Below are positions 22,992 through 31,773 of a stretch of DNA of 64,000 nucleotides, in pieces. Made by a program: the position numbers and the translations under genes. Source of the stretch: Candidatus Avelusimicrobium pullarium (GTDB taxonomy: Bacteria; Elusimicrobiota; Elusimicrobia; Elusimicrobiales; Elusimicrobiaceae); NCBI GenBank assembly GCA_944323745.1, contig CALUTQ010000001.1:672863-736862 (forward strand), read 5' to 3'. The notes under the pieces are model-generated. The model saw only the letters and a program-made list of their open reading frames with translations. It was not told where the DNA came from and did not search any database. Within the stretch, counting starts at the first letter, position 1. The number at the start of each line of letters is the position of its first letter.

Positions 22992-23570
22992 ATGAAACTT
23001 TATTCGGTTTTATTTTGCGCTTCGCTGTTTTTGTGCGCTAACGCTTGGGGTGCCTCTCCTGCCGAAAAGGTAGAAAAAGCCCTCGAACAGGCCGCTGTAA
23101 AGGCCTGTGCGGCCGCGCAGACGGAGGAAAATCAGCCCGCCGCTCTGACGGAAAACCAGCAGAAGGAAATTCCTTCTCTGCTTGACGGCGTCGTACAGCG
23201 CTTGCACGAAGCCGGCTATACCTCTATGACGCAGGCTGACGCAGTAGAAGGGATAAAAATGTATTTTGAAGTTACCAACGCCCTCAACGGTCTTTACACT
23301 TCCGAAGATATGAAACGCTTGTATGACACCGAAGTATCTGCCACCAAAGGGGACGAACACCAGCACGCGCTTATGTATGCACTGGTTAAATTAATGCCGC
23401 AAAATGCGCGCCGCTTTCCGTATAATCCGGCCGATTACCCGCAAGTGAAAAACTGGAAAGAATTTAATGCCCTGTGCCAGCTGTATATGGAAAATGTGTA
23501 TAAAACATTAACCCAATTGCAAAGCTGCGACTGGGATACGTTTAAAAGCATTATGTGCAATGTAATGTAA
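22992..23570 (+). CDS. Exported helical protein of unknown function
   Basis: 192 residues. Signal peptide MKLYSVLFCASLFLCANAWG with cleavage near WGA. The mature part is mainly helical, acidic to neutral, with four cysteines in KACAAA, NALCQL, QSCDW and IMCNVM, the last two near the end. A GGGAGG site 9 nt before the ATG and its own promoter point to independent expression. A bidirectional terminator follows. No known family is recognised. Confidence 0.72.
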   Translation: MKLYSVLFCASLFLCANAWGASPAEKVEKALEQAAVKACAAAQTEENQPAALTENQQKEIPSLLDGVVQRLHEAGYTSMTQADAVEGIKMYFEVTNALNGLYTSEDMKRLYDTEVSATKGDEHQHALMYALVKLMPQNARRFPYNPADYPQVKNWKEFNALCQLYMENVYKTLTQLQSCDWDTFKSIMCNVM

Positions 23571-23584
23571 TTTATATGGCAATA

Positions 23585-23620
23585 AAAAACCCGCGCTGTT
23601 TAATCAGCGCGGGTTTTTTG
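23585..23620. terminator. Bidirectional terminator between the exported-protein gene and metK
   Basis: CCCGCGCTG and CAGCGCGGG form a 9-bp stem with a 6-nt loop, with A's before and T's after. Confidence 0.9.
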
Positions 23621-23628
23621 TCGGAAAT

Positions 23629-24792
23629 TTATTTTCCTGCGGCCGCTTGCAGTGCTTTTACTTTGTCGGTCGCTTCCCACGGGAATTCTTTCCGCCCGAA
23701 ATGTCCGTACGCAGCCGTTTGCAGATAAATGGGGTTGCGCAGTTTGAAATGTTCAATAATGCCTTTCGGGGTCATCGGGAAAATCTTGCGTGCGATTTCG
23801 GCCAATTTTTCGTCGGATATTTTGCCGGTTCCGTCGGTATCAACATAAAAGCCCACGGGGTCTTCTTTGCCGATGGCATAGGCAATCTGCACGGTACATT
23901 CTTTGGCCAGTTTGGCCGCTACGATGTTTTTGGCAATATAGCGCGCCATATACGCAGCAGAGCGGTCCACCTTGGTGGGGTCCTTGCCGGAAAATGCCCC
24001 GCCGCCGTGCGGGCAGCGGCCGCCGTAGGTGTCTACAATAATTTTGCGGCCGGTCATACCGGTGTCGCTTTGCGGCCCGCCGATGACAAATTTGCCCGTC
24101 GGGTTAATTAAAATTTTGGTGTCTTTGTCCATCCATTTTTTAATAGCGGGGAAAATAGCCACGGCTTCAATTTCTTTTTTAGATTTTTCGGTAATTTTAT
24201 TGCCGGAGCGGTCCAAAATATCTTCCGTATGCTGGGTAGACACCACCACCGTATCCACGCGCACCGGTTCCCCGTCGTGATATTCCACCGTCACTTGGCT
24301 TTTGGCATCGGGGCCGATGTAGGGCAGCGTTTTGGTTTTGCGCGCCCGTTCCAAATTGCGCAAAATCTCGTTGGACAGCACCAGCGGCAGCGGCATATAT
24401 TCCATTGTTTCGTCCACGGCGTAGCCAACCATCAGGCCCTGGTCGCCGGCGCCGCCGACGTCTACGCCCTGGCTGATGTCGGGCGATTGTTTGCCGATGA
24501 CGTTTACCACGGCACAGGTGTCTGCATTAAAGCCGTATTTGGCGTCGGTATAGCCGATGTCTTTAAGCAGCCCGCGCACCAAATGCTCCACATCCACCCA
24601 GGTTTTGGTGGTAATTTCGCCGCCTACCACCACCAGCCCGCGGGTAATGTAGGTTTCGCAGGCCACGCGTGCGGTGCGGTCTTTCTTTAAAATTTCGTCC
24701 AAAATCAAATCGGAAATTTGGTCACACACTTTGTCGGGGTGCCCCTTGGAAACAGACTCCGACGTAAAAAAGCATTTACCTTGTTTAATCAT
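23629..24792 (-). CDS. metK: S-adenosylmethionine synthetase
   Basis: 387 residues, the standard length. Family motifs: [18 protein letters not shown] at the N-terminus (ATP and metal binding), [12 protein letters not shown], and [19 protein letters not shown]. It makes SAM from methionine and ATP, and so supplies the methyltransferases in this window (RsmA, RsmI) and radical-SAM QueE. GAGGAG lies a few nucleotides before the ATG. It is divergent from xthA, with a 74-bp AT-rich region between them. No SAM riboswitch is visible in that short leader. Confidence 0.97.
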   Translation of the reverse strand: MIKQGKCFFTSESVSKGHPDKVCDQISDLILDEILKKDRTARVACETYITRGLVVVGGEITTKTWVDVEHLVRGLLKDIGYTDAKYGFNADTCAVVNVIGKQSPDISQGVDVGGAGDQGLMVGYAVDETMEYMPLPLVLSNEILRNLERARKTKTLPYIGPDAKSQVTVEYHDGEPVRVDTVVVSTQHTEDILDRSGNKITEKSKKEIEAVAIFPAIKKWMDKDTKILINPTGKFVIGGPQSDTGMTGRKIIVDTYGGRCPHGGGAFSGKDPTKVDRSAAYMARYIAKNIVAAKLAKECTVQIAYAIGKEDPVGFYVDTDGTGKISDEKLAEIARKIFPMTPKGIIEHFKLRNPIYLQTAAYGHFGRKEFPWEATDKVKALQAAAGK

Positions 24793-24866
24793 ACAAACTC
24801 CTCACAGCGTCCGCAGGCGGGCAATTTATTATAATAGTTATTATACTATTTTAAGGGGTTTACACC

Positions 24867-25637
24867 GTGTTGACCAAACTGATTTCGTGGAACGTAAACG
24901 GCTTGCGCGCCGTAGAAAAAAAAGGATTTGCCGATTTTCTGCAAACTTGCGGGGCCGACATTTTAGCTTTGCAGGAAACCAAAGCCCTGCCCGAGCAGCT
25001 TTCCCCTGCGCTGCGCAGCCCCGAGGGCTGGCACGCGTATTTTTGCTCGGCCGAGCGCAAGGGCTACAGCGGGGTGGCGGTTTACAGCCGCCAAGAGCCC
25101 ATTAGCGTGCAATACGGCTTGGGCAATAAAGAGTTTGACTGCGAAGGCCGCACGCTGATTTTGGAATATCCCTCGTTTTTCTTTTTAAACATTTATTTTC
25201 CTAACGGCGGGCAGGGGCCGCAGCGCATTGATTTTAAACTGCGTTTTTACGACTGTTTTTTAAAGAAAAGCAAAGAACTTTTCAAAACGGGCAAAACCGT
25301 CATCGTTTGCGGGGACGTTAATACGGCCCATATGCCCATTGATTTGGCCCGCCCGAAAGAAAACGAAAAAAACACCGGTTTTCTGCCGGAGGAACGCGCC
25401 TGGCTGGATAAGTTTTTTGCCGAAGGCTACACCGACACATTCCGCCATTTTGTAAAAGAGGGCGGCCATTACAGCTGGTGGGACTATAAAACCGGCGCCC
25501 GTAAAAGAAACGTAGGCTGGAGAATAGACTATTTCTTTATAGACACGCCTTCGGTGGGCAAGCTGAAAAGCGCGGGGATGCTTTCCGACGTGATGGGCTC
25601 AGACCACTGCCCCATAGAAATAACCGCCGATTTGTAG
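24867..25637 (+). CDS. xthA: Exodeoxyribonuclease III (AP endonuclease, XthA/ExoA)
   Basis: 256 residues with the EEP nuclease motifs in order: ISWNVNGLRA, LQETKA (catalytic Glu), YSGVAVYSR, NIYFPNGGQG, CGDVNTAHMPIDL (Asp and Asn), GWRIDYFF and SDHCPIEI (His). It nicks abasic sites and removes damaged 3' ends in base excision repair. The start is GTG at 24867 with AAGGGG 8 nt upstream; TTG at the next codon is an alternative. A terminator follows and is shared with the convergent VIT1 gene. Confidence 0.95.
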   Translation: MLTKLISWNVNGLRAVEKKGFADFLQTCGADILALQETKALPEQLSPALRSPEGWHAYFCSAERKGYSGVAVYSRQEPISVQYGLGNKEFDCEGRTLILEYPSFFFLNIYFPNGGQGPQRIDFKLRFYDCFLKKSKELFKTGKTVIVCGDVNTAHMPIDLARPKENEKNTGFLPEERAWLDKFFAEGYTDTFRHFVKEGGHYSWWDYKTGARKRNVGWRIDYFFIDTPSVGKLKSAGMLSDVMGSDHCPIEITADL

Positions 25638-25646
25638 AAAACCCAA

Positions 25647-25676
25647 AAAAAGGACGCCCGCAGGCGTCCTTTTTTA
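25647..25676. terminator. Bidirectional terminator between xthA and the VIT1-like gene
   Basis: AGGACGCC (25651-25658) and GGCGTCCT (25663-25670) around CGCA, with A7 before and T6 after. Confidence 0.92.
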
Positions 25677-25688
25677 TTGCAGCAAATA

Positions 25689-26558
25689 TCAGCCGGCTTG
25701 AATGCCCGTCCAGGCCTGCAACGCATAGCCGATGACAAAGCTGACGGCCGCCACGCCAAAGCTTAAGCCGGCCATTTCCAAGAAGCGGCCTTTAAAGTTT
25801 TCGCCTTTGGCCACGGCATAGTAAAACGTAAAGCCGGCAATCACGCACAGGGCAAGCACCAACATAAGCGCCAGCGCAATAAACACGTTGCTCAACAGTG
25901 CATACGGCGCCACCAGCAAGGCTACCGTCAGCACATAAGCACCGCCGGTATAAACGGCGGCTTTTAAAGGGTGTTTGCCGGCGGCTTTTTCCGTTTTGGA
26001 GGACAGATATTCCGAAGAAGCCATACTTAACGCCGCGGCAATGCCCGTAATGGCGCCTGTTAAGGCCACCAATTTGGGGTTTTGCAGCGCAAACGTAAAG
26101 CCGGCCAGCGCACCGGTAAATTCCACCAGCGCGTCACTTAAACCCAGCACCACGGAGCCCATATACTGCAGGCGTTCTTCGTTAATTAAGGCAATCAGTG
26201 CGTGCTCGTGGTTTTCTTCTTCCATAGACAGTTTTTGAATTTCGGGCTGGTCGCTGTAGGTAAAATAGGTGGCGGAGGCTTGGCCTTCGTTATTTTCCAT
26301 CAGTTTAATGGCAAACGTCAGCCCCAGCGTGCGCGCCAAAAACACATACCAAAATATTTTCCAGCGGCAGGGAGTGGCTTTTTTGCCGGTTTTTTGGGCA
26401 ATAATGTCGTGGTGGTGCGCTTCTTCGGCGGCGATGCCGCGCAGCACCTGCGCATTTTGCGGGTCTTTTTCATATTCGGCCAATTTGCCGTAGATGACGC
26501 TTTCCGTTATTTCGTTTTCTTGGAAAGCCAGCAGGTTTTTTTCAAGTTGGGCATCCAT
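25689..26558 (-). CDS. Ferritin-like domain fused to VIT1/CCC1 metal transporter
   Basis: 289 residues from the ATG at 26558 (GGAG 7 nt upstream); an ATG four codons earlier lacks a site. Residues 1-130 form a rubrerythrin/ferritin-like four-helix region with metal-ligand style ExxH pairs (AEEAHHHDI and EEENHEHAL). Residues 130-289 are a VIT1/CCC1 membrane domain with five hydrophobic segments and the block GLSDALVEFTGALAGFTFAL. Related proteins (MbfA, Er-VIT1) bind iron and move iron or manganese across the inner membrane. It ends an operon with the M20 peptidase and the DUF192 lipoprotein. Confidence 0.87.
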   Translation of the reverse strand: MDAQLEKNLLAFQENEITESVIYGKLAEYEKDPQNAQVLRGIAAEEAHHHDIIAQKTGKKATPCRWKIFWYVFLARTLGLTFAIKLMENNEGQASATYFTYSDQPEIQKLSMEEENHEHALIALINEERLQYMGSVVLGLSDALVEFTGALAGFTFALQNPKLVALTGAITGIAAALSMASSEYLSSKTEKAAGKHPLKAAVYTGGAYVLTVALLVAPYALLSNVFIALALMLVLALCVIAGFTFYYAVAKGENFKGRFLEMAGLSFGVAAVSFVIGYALQAWTGIQAG

Positions 26559-26573
26559 AATTTTCTCCATAAA

Positions 26574-28067
26574 TTAATTGACGGGGGCGGTTTGGTCTTT
26601 CTGTGTTGCAAGAGGTTCCGCCGCCGCCTGTGCCGGTTCTCCGGCGGGGGTTAAAATATCTTTATCAAAGGCAAAATCATAAACCAAGGCCGTAAAAAAG
26701 CGCACTTGTTCCTGGTAGTCGGTCTGGGCAATATATTCGTCTGCTGCGTGGGGGGAAGACGCCGTCGGGCCCTGCGAGTTCATCGCCGGCCCCAAGCCGT
26801 AGGTAACGACGCCCAGCTTGCGCAAAAATTCGCTGTCGCCTGAGGCGGGGCTCAGTCCGGGCACGGTTACCGCCCCCGGCCACATACGCTGTGCCGTGCG
26901 GGAAATGGATGCAAACAGGGCATCGCTGCCGTCCATCGGCGCAGGGAAGGGCAGCTGCGGGCGTTCTAAAATTTCCAGCGTTAAATATTCTTCGTTCCCC
27001 AAAAAGTTTTTCAGTGCTTCAAAAAATTCGTCCGGATCCGTCCCCGGTAAAAGGCGTACATTGATAATGGCCGAAGCTTCCGCCGTGGCGGCACCCGTAT
27101 CGGCCCCGGAAGAAAGATTGACGGGGTTGATGGTGTCTTTAAGCTGGGTGCGCAAGAACGGGTCTTTTGCCATAATATCGGCAGCCATTTGCTGTTGGTC
27201 GGGTTTGCCGTTTAAAAGCAACGAAATGGTGGTTTGGGCGTCTTCGTCTTGCAGCGGGGCAATGCGGCGCAAAAATTCTTTGGCCGTGGGGGTTAGCCGC
27301 GCCGGCGGGTTGAACTGCGGCAGGCGTGCCAAGGCTTGAGACAAACGGTAGACGGCGTTTTCACCAACAGGCATAGAAGAATGGGCCGCTTCGCCGGAGG
27401 CGGTGATTTTAATGTCCATATACATTTTGGTGCCGGCTTCGGCAAATACCAACGTTTGGTCCAAGGGTTCGTTTTTGATCACGCCGCCGCCTTCGTTTAA
27501 CGCAAACCCGGGGTTTATTTTTTCCCATTGGGTGTCGCCCAGCCATTTTAAGCCGGTATTGCTGCCGGTTTCTTCGCCGGAGGTAGCCAAAAAGATGATA
27601 TCTCTTTTGGGGGCGACGGCGGCGTCTTTAATGTGCGTAAACAGGGCCAGATGCATAGCCGTATAGTTTTTGGCGTCGGTTACCCCCAAACCGTAAATGC
27701 GTCCGTCTTCCAGCGTGGGTTTAAACGGCGGATAAGTCCAGCCGTCGCCGGCGTCCTGCGTGTCTATATGAGAGATAAGCAACAGCGGTTTTGCATCGGG
27801 GTCGGTTCCTTTAATACGCGCCAGCAAATTGGCCGAACCTTGGCGGGGGGACAAAAAATCCCAGTCAATATGATGTTTGTTCAGCTCTTTGTATAAATAG
27901 CGTACGGCGGCGGTTTCATCGGGGTTAGATTTGGACGTATCTATATTGACCAACGCTAAAAGATGTTTTTTGGCTTGCTGGTATATGGCATCGGTATCCG
28001 GCGTTTGGCTTTGGGCCAAACCGGCACACATCAAAAGGAATAGAACAAGCAGAGCGGTCTTTTTCAT
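26574..28067 (-). CDS. Exported M20 family metallopeptidase
   Basis: 497 residues. A signal peptide (MKKTALLVLFLLMCAGLAQS) directs it to the periplasm. The M20 zinc sites are visible: LLISHIDTQDA (His and Asp), GVTDAKNY (bridging Asp), ATSGEETGSNTG (catalytic and metal Glu) and SSPHAADEYI (last His). The overall build resembles carboxypeptidase S/PM20D1-type dipeptidases. The tail of about 30 residues is Pro/Ala/Glu-rich and dispensable-looking. The ATG overlaps the DUF192 stop by 4 bp, so they are translationally coupled. A role in using extracellular peptides is inferred. Confidence 0.88.
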   Translation of the reverse strand: MKKTALLVLFLLMCAGLAQSQTPDTDAIYQQAKKHLLALVNIDTSKSNPDETAAVRYLYKELNKHHIDWDFLSPRQGSANLLARIKGTDPDAKPLLLISHIDTQDAGDGWTYPPFKPTLEDGRIYGLGVTDAKNYTAMHLALFTHIKDAAVAPKRDIIFLATSGEETGSNTGLKWLGDTQWEKINPGFALNEGGGVIKNEPLDQTLVFAEAGTKMYMDIKITASGEAAHSSMPVGENAVYRLSQALARLPQFNPPARLTPTAKEFLRRIAPLQDEDAQTTISLLLNGKPDQQQMAADIMAKDPFLRTQLKDTINPVNLSSGADTGAATAEASAIINVRLLPGTDPDEFFEALKNFLGNEEYLTLEILERPQLPFPAPMDGSDALFASISRTAQRMWPGAVTVPGLSPASGDSEFLRKLGVVTYGLGPAMNSQGPTASSPHAADEYIAQTDYQEQVRFFTALVYDFAFDKDILTPAGEPAQAAAEPLATQKDQTAPVN

Positions 28068-28504
28068 AATGGTAAAGTAAACTCCAGCCGTTGGCCTTGT
28101 TTCAGCGCGTGGCGGGTGATGGTGCCGGCGGCGGCTTCCAGCACGTATTGGCCTTGGCCTTGCACGACGGGTATTTGATAGTCGGGCGTGTAGGTGTACG
28201 TGTGGGGTACTTGTTCATAAAGGGTGGTTATCTTTTGTTCTGCGTCCAAAAAGATAATGTCTAAATCAATCAAGGTGTTTTTCATCCAAAAGTATTGTTC
28301 TTGTTCTTGGTCAAACACAAAAAGCATTCCCTCGTTTTTGGGCAGTTGTTTTACAAACATCAGCCCTTTGGCTGTTTTCTGGGGTGTGTCCGCAATCGCG
28401 CAGGAAATAACAAAGCCGTCTGGCAGGCGGACGTCCGTCTTTTCGTATCCGCCGCAGCCGCATAGCTCTAAAACCGACAGAATAAGCAATACTATTTTTT
28501 TCAT
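28064..28504 (-). CDS. DUF192 lipoprotein
   Basis: 146 residues from the second of two adjacent ATGs. A short signal sequence ends in a lipobox-like LELCGC, so the protein is probably lipid-anchored. The DUF192 core follows: TAKGLMFVKQLPKNEGMLFVF, FWMKNTLIDLDIIFLDAEQKITTLYE, and VLEAAAGTITRHALKQGQRL. It is the exported counterpart of the cytoplasmic DUF192 protein at 21.2 kb. It is first in an operon with the M20 peptidase and the VIT1-like protein. The long upstream open frame overlaps the opp promoter and is not credited. Confidence 0.85.
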   Translation of the reverse strand: MKKIVLLILSVLELCGCGGYEKTDVRLPDGFVISCAIADTPQKTAKGLMFVKQLPKNEGMLFVFDQEQEQYFWMKNTLIDLDIIFLDAEQKITTLYEQVPHTYTYTPDYQIPVVQGQGQYVLEAAAGTITRHALKQGQRLEFTLPL

Positions 28505-28507
28505 CAT

Positions 28508-28520
28508 ACATAGTGTAGCA
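28508..28520 (-). promoter_or_regulatory. Leaderless promoter of the DUF192 lipoprotein gene
   Basis: On the minus strand TGC-TACACT is followed by 4 nt to the first and 7 nt to the second ATG. No Shine-Dalgarno site. Confidence 0.45.
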
Positions 28521-28603
28521 AAAAAGCCGCCCCTACGGCAGAAGCGCCGGGGCGCTTGCCAAGCGCCAAACGGCAAAGAAATTCCCAGCCGCCAACGCCA
28601 AAT

Positions 28604-28618
28604 TGCTATAATGACCAT
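28604..28618 (+). promoter_or_regulatory. Leaderless extended -10 promoter of the peptide transporter operon
   Basis: TGC-TATAAT followed by GACCAT and the ATG. Perfect extended -10, exactly 6 nt from the start codon, and no ribosome site. Confidence 0.65.
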
Positions 28619-29590
28619 ATGAACGCGTGCCAAGATATAGTGCTGAGCGTGGAAGACTTGCGTGTTTCTTTTTGCAACGAAGAAGGAAAAACGGAAGTGC
28701 TGCACGGACTAAGTTATCAATTGCCCAAAGGAAAAGTACTGGCCGTAGTGGGGGAATCCGGCTGCGGCAAAACGGTGCACGCGCTGTCTCTGCTTAAGTT
28801 GCTGCCGCCGGGCGGGGAGATTACGTCGGGCAACGTGTCTTATAAAGGGGAAAATATTTTTGCCCTTTCCGCCGAAGAATTGCGCAAATTGCGCGGCAGC
28901 CGCATTTCTATGATTTTTCAGGATCCGATGACCAGCCTGAACCCTATTCGCACCATTGGCAGCCAGCTTACGGAAACCATTTTAGCCCATAAAGCCTGCT
29001 CTAAACTGCAGGCCACCGCCCGCGCCGTCCGTCTGCTTAAAAAGGTGGGCATAGAAAATGCCCGCAAGCGTTTAAACGAATATCCTTTTCAGTTTTCGGG
29101 CGGCCAGCGCCAGCGTATTATGATTGCTATGGCTCTTTGCTTAAACCCCGATGTGCTGATAGCCGACGAACCTACCACCGCGCTGGATGTAACCATACAG
29201 GCCCAAATTTTAAAACTGATAAAAGATTTACAACGCCAGAGCGGTATGTCGGCGGTGTTTATTACGCATAATTTGGCCATCGTGGCGGACGTGGCCGATG
29301 AGGTGCTGGTGCTTTACGGCGGGTATTGCGTGGAACAAGCCCCCGTGCAAACATTGTTTGCCCGTCCTTTGCACCCTTATACGCAGGGGTTGCTGCATTC
29401 GCTGGTATCGCTTAAACGCAAAGAAGAACATTTGCCCGCCATTGAAGGCTATCCGCCCGTGCCGGGCAGTTGCCTTAGCGGCTGTCCGTTTGCGCCGCGC
29501 TGCCCGCAGGCTACGCCGAAATGTCGGGAAGCTTTACCCGCTTTGCAGGAAAAACACGGGCATAAAGTGCGTTGCTGGTTGGTAAAATAA
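28619..29590 (+). CDS. oppD: Oligo/dipeptide ABC transporter ATP-binding protein (OppD/DppD type)
   Basis: 323 residues. Walker A GESGCGKT, signature FSGGQRQRIMIA, Walker B DVLIADEPTTALD and the H-loop ITHN are all intact. The C-terminal extension holds the cysteine set CLSGCPFAPRC...C of the oligopeptide-permease ATPase subgroup, which binds an iron-sulfur cluster in homologs. It pairs with OppF to drive peptide uptake. First gene of the operon oppD-oppF-peptidase-oppB-oppC. The start at 28619 matches the conserved length; a 21-codon upstream extension is not conserved-looking. Confidence 0.92.
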   Translation: MNACQDIVLSVEDLRVSFCNEEGKTEVLHGLSYQLPKGKVLAVVGESGCGKTVHALSLLKLLPPGGEITSGNVSYKGENIFALSAEELRKLRGSRISMIFQDPMTSLNPIRTIGSQLTETILAHKACSKLQATARAVRLLKKVGIENARKRLNEYPFQFSGGQRQRIMIAMALCLNPDVLIADEPTTALDVTIQAQILKLIKDLQRQSGMSAVFITHNLAIVADVADEVLVLYGGYCVEQAPVQTLFARPLHPYTQGLLHSLVSLKRKEEHLPAIEGYPPVPGSCLSGCPFAPRCPQATPKCREALPALQEKHGHKVRCWLVK

Positions 29591-29592
29591 AT

Positions 29593-30585
29593 ATGAAAAT
29601 ATTGGCCGAAATAAATCATCTGTTCAAAACCTACGACCGCGGCGGCTGGCTGTTTGGCAAAAAAGAGACCAAAACCGTATTGCAGGACGTTACGCTGCAT
29701 TTGGGCGAGCGGGAAATCGTGGGGCTGGTGGGGGAGTCCGGCTGCGGCAAAACCACCTTGGCCAAAGTTTTGCTGGGGTTAGAGCCGTACCAGCGCGGTT
29801 CGGTAAAAGTGAACGGCGCGGAATTAAACCGGTTAAGCAAGGCCGATTTTAAACGTCTGCGCCGGCAAGTGCAGGTTGTGTTTCAAGACCCTTACTCCAG
29901 TTTAGAGCCGCGTATGACCGTGCGGCAGATTTTGGCAGAGCCGTGGGACATACACGGCCTGCATAAAGACAAAGCCGAAAGGGAGCAAGCCCTGACGGCC
30001 TTGGTGCGTGCGGTGGGGTTGGACCCGCTGCATTTAAACCGCTACCCGCACGAATTTTCCGGCGGGCAGCGCCAGCGCATTGCCATTGCGCGCGCTTTGG
30101 CGTTGGAGCCGCAGTTGCTGGTGGCCGACGAACCGGTGTCTGCGTTGGATGTTTCCGTACAGGCGCAGATTTTAAATTTGCTTAAAGACATCAGCCGTCA
30201 GCGTGCGCTGAGTATGCTGTTTATCTCGCACGATTTTGCCGTAGCACGGTTTTTATGCGACCGCATAGCCGTAATGTACAAAGGCCGTATTTTGGAAGCG
30301 GCCCCGACGGAAGAATTGCTAAGCAACCCGCAGCACCCCTACACGGAGGCGTTGCTTTCGGCCGTGCCGGTGCCGGACCCGAAAGTGCAAAAACAGCGTG
30401 AGCCGGTAACCCATAAGGCTGACGCCAAACGCCGCCAAGGCCCTTGCCCGTATGCGGCGCGCTGCCGGTATTACCGGCAGGAGGACTGTGCCGCTCCGCA
30501 GCCTGCCCCCTTGCAGGATAACGGGCATTTTTGCGCCTGCGTGCGTATGCCGTTTAAAAAAGAAAAAAGCCGTTATGCCGTATAA
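29593..30585 (+). CDS. oppF: Oligo/dipeptide ABC transporter ATP-binding protein (OppF/DppF type)
   Basis: 330 residues. Walker A GESGCGKT, the Q-loop in VFQDPYSSLEPRMTV (typical of OppF/DppF), signature FSGGQRQRIAIARAL, Walker B LLVADEPVSALD and the H-loop ISHD. The C-terminal Cys motif (CPYAARCRYY) is present here too. It starts 2 nt after oppD and forms the second half of the ATPase dimer. Expression is presumably tied to the leaderless promoter before oppD. Confidence 0.92.
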   Translation: MKILAEINHLFKTYDRGGWLFGKKETKTVLQDVTLHLGEREIVGLVGESGCGKTTLAKVLLGLEPYQRGSVKVNGAELNRLSKADFKRLRRQVQVVFQDPYSSLEPRMTVRQILAEPWDIHGLHKDKAEREQALTALVRAVGLDPLHLNRYPHEFSGGQRQRIAIARALALEPQLLVADEPVSALDVSVQAQILNLLKDISRQRALSMLFISHDFAVARFLCDRIAVMYKGRILEAAPTEELLSNPQHPYTEALLSAVPVPDPKVQKQREPVTHKADAKRRQGPCPYAARCRYYRQEDCAAPQPAPLQDNGHFCACVRMPFKKEKSRYAV

Positions 30586-30599
30586 AGTGAGGTAAAAAT

Positions 30600-31751
30600 A
30601 TGAACGCAAAAATAAATGAAAAAAGACTTCTGGACACCTTTTTAAAATTAGTTACCATTGACAGCGAATCGTTTAACGAAGGCGCTATTTGCCGGTATTT
30701 GGCGGCGGAATTAAAGAAAATGGGGGCCTCCGTTTACATAGATAAAGCCGGCAAAAAAATCGGTTCCGATGCACCGGGCAACATTATTGCCTCTTTTAAA
30801 GGTACGCGTAAAGGCAAAACGTTCTTGTTCTCGTCCCATATGGACACGGTTAAACCGGGCCGCGGGATAAAACCGCAGATTAAAAACGGCCGCGTAACCA
30901 GCGACGGCACCACCATCTTGGGCGGAGACGACAAAGCCGGCCTTGCCGTTATTTTGGAAGTGCTCCGTACGGTGCGGGAACAGAAATTGGATACCGTGCC
31001 CGTGCAGGTCATCTTTACGCTCAACGAAGAAAACGGAATGGGCGGGGCCAAAAATTTAGAGTACGCCAAAATTAAAGGCCGCGACGGCTTGATTTTGGAT
31101 AATGAAAGCGTGAGCGAACTTTTGGTGCAGGGGCCTGCCGTATGCGATTTTAAAGTGGAAATTACAGGTGTGGCCGCCCACGCGGGCGTTTGCCCCGAAA
31201 AAGGTATCTCGGCACTGGAAGTAGCCGCCAAGGCTTTAAGCCTGATGAAACTGGGCCGTGTGGACAAAGAAACGGTTTGCAATTTCGGCGTGGTACAGGG
31301 GGGCGAAGTGACCAATGTGGTTATGCCCAAACTGCTTTTGAAAGGGGAAGTGCGCAGTTTGAACGCCCAAAAACTGCAAAAGCAAATCAAACATATGAAA
31401 GATTGCTTTGCCAAAGCCGCCAAAGCGTTCACCAAGCGGGTGGACGGCAAAACCGTCAAACCGCAGATTAAGATAGAAACCCCCCAGCGTTACGGGGCTT
31501 TGTCGGTGCCTAAAACGGCCGTTACGGTCAAACTGGTGCTGGCGGCCGCCAAAAAGAACGGCGTCAACGTCAAAGCGATGGCTTCCGGCGGCGGCTGTGA
31601 CGCCAACGTAATGTGCCAGCACGGGCTGTTGATGCCCAACCTGGGCGTGGGGGTGCAAAAGTGCCACTCCACGGCGGAGTATTTGGAACTGAAAGAGTTT
31701 TATCAGGCAGCCGCCATTGCGCTGGACACGCTGCTTGCATACGAAAAATAA
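30600..31751 (+). CDS. M20 family tripeptidase (PepT-like)
   Basis: 383 residues, no signal peptide, so cytoplasmic. Zinc-peptidase motifs: FLFSSHMDTVKPG (His, Asp), LGGDDKAGLA (bridging Asp), FTLNEENGMGGA (Glu pair), ILDNES and CHSTAEYLEL (late His). The lid domain (KVEITGVAAHAGVCPEKGISA) is a standard dimerisation block. It sits between the two ATPase and the two permease genes of the peptide importer, which suggests it cuts peptides as they arrive. GTGAGG precedes the ATG. Confidence 0.9.
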   Translation: MNAKINEKRLLDTFLKLVTIDSESFNEGAICRYLAAELKKMGASVYIDKAGKKIGSDAPGNIIASFKGTRKGKTFLFSSHMDTVKPGRGIKPQIKNGRVTSDGTTILGGDDKAGLAVILEVLRTVREQKLDTVPVQVIFTLNEENGMGGAKNLEYAKIKGRDGLILDNESVSELLVQGPAVCDFKVEITGVAAHAGVCPEKGISALEVAAKALSLMKLGRVDKETVCNFGVVQGGEVTNVVMPKLLLKGEVRSLNAQKLQKQIKHMKDCFAKAAKAFTKRVDGKTVKPQIKIETPQRYGALSVPKTAVTVKLVLAAAKKNGVNVKAMASGGGCDANVMCQHGLLMPNLGVGVQKCHSTAEYLELKEFYQAAAIALDTLLAYEK

Positions 31752-31773
31752 TTTTTAACGGAAACGGGTGTAT

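Noticed and set aside
24793-24866. SAM riboswitch in the metK leader
   Set aside because: The region is only 74 nt, AT-rich, and shared with the divergent xthA; no SAM aptamer core is visible.
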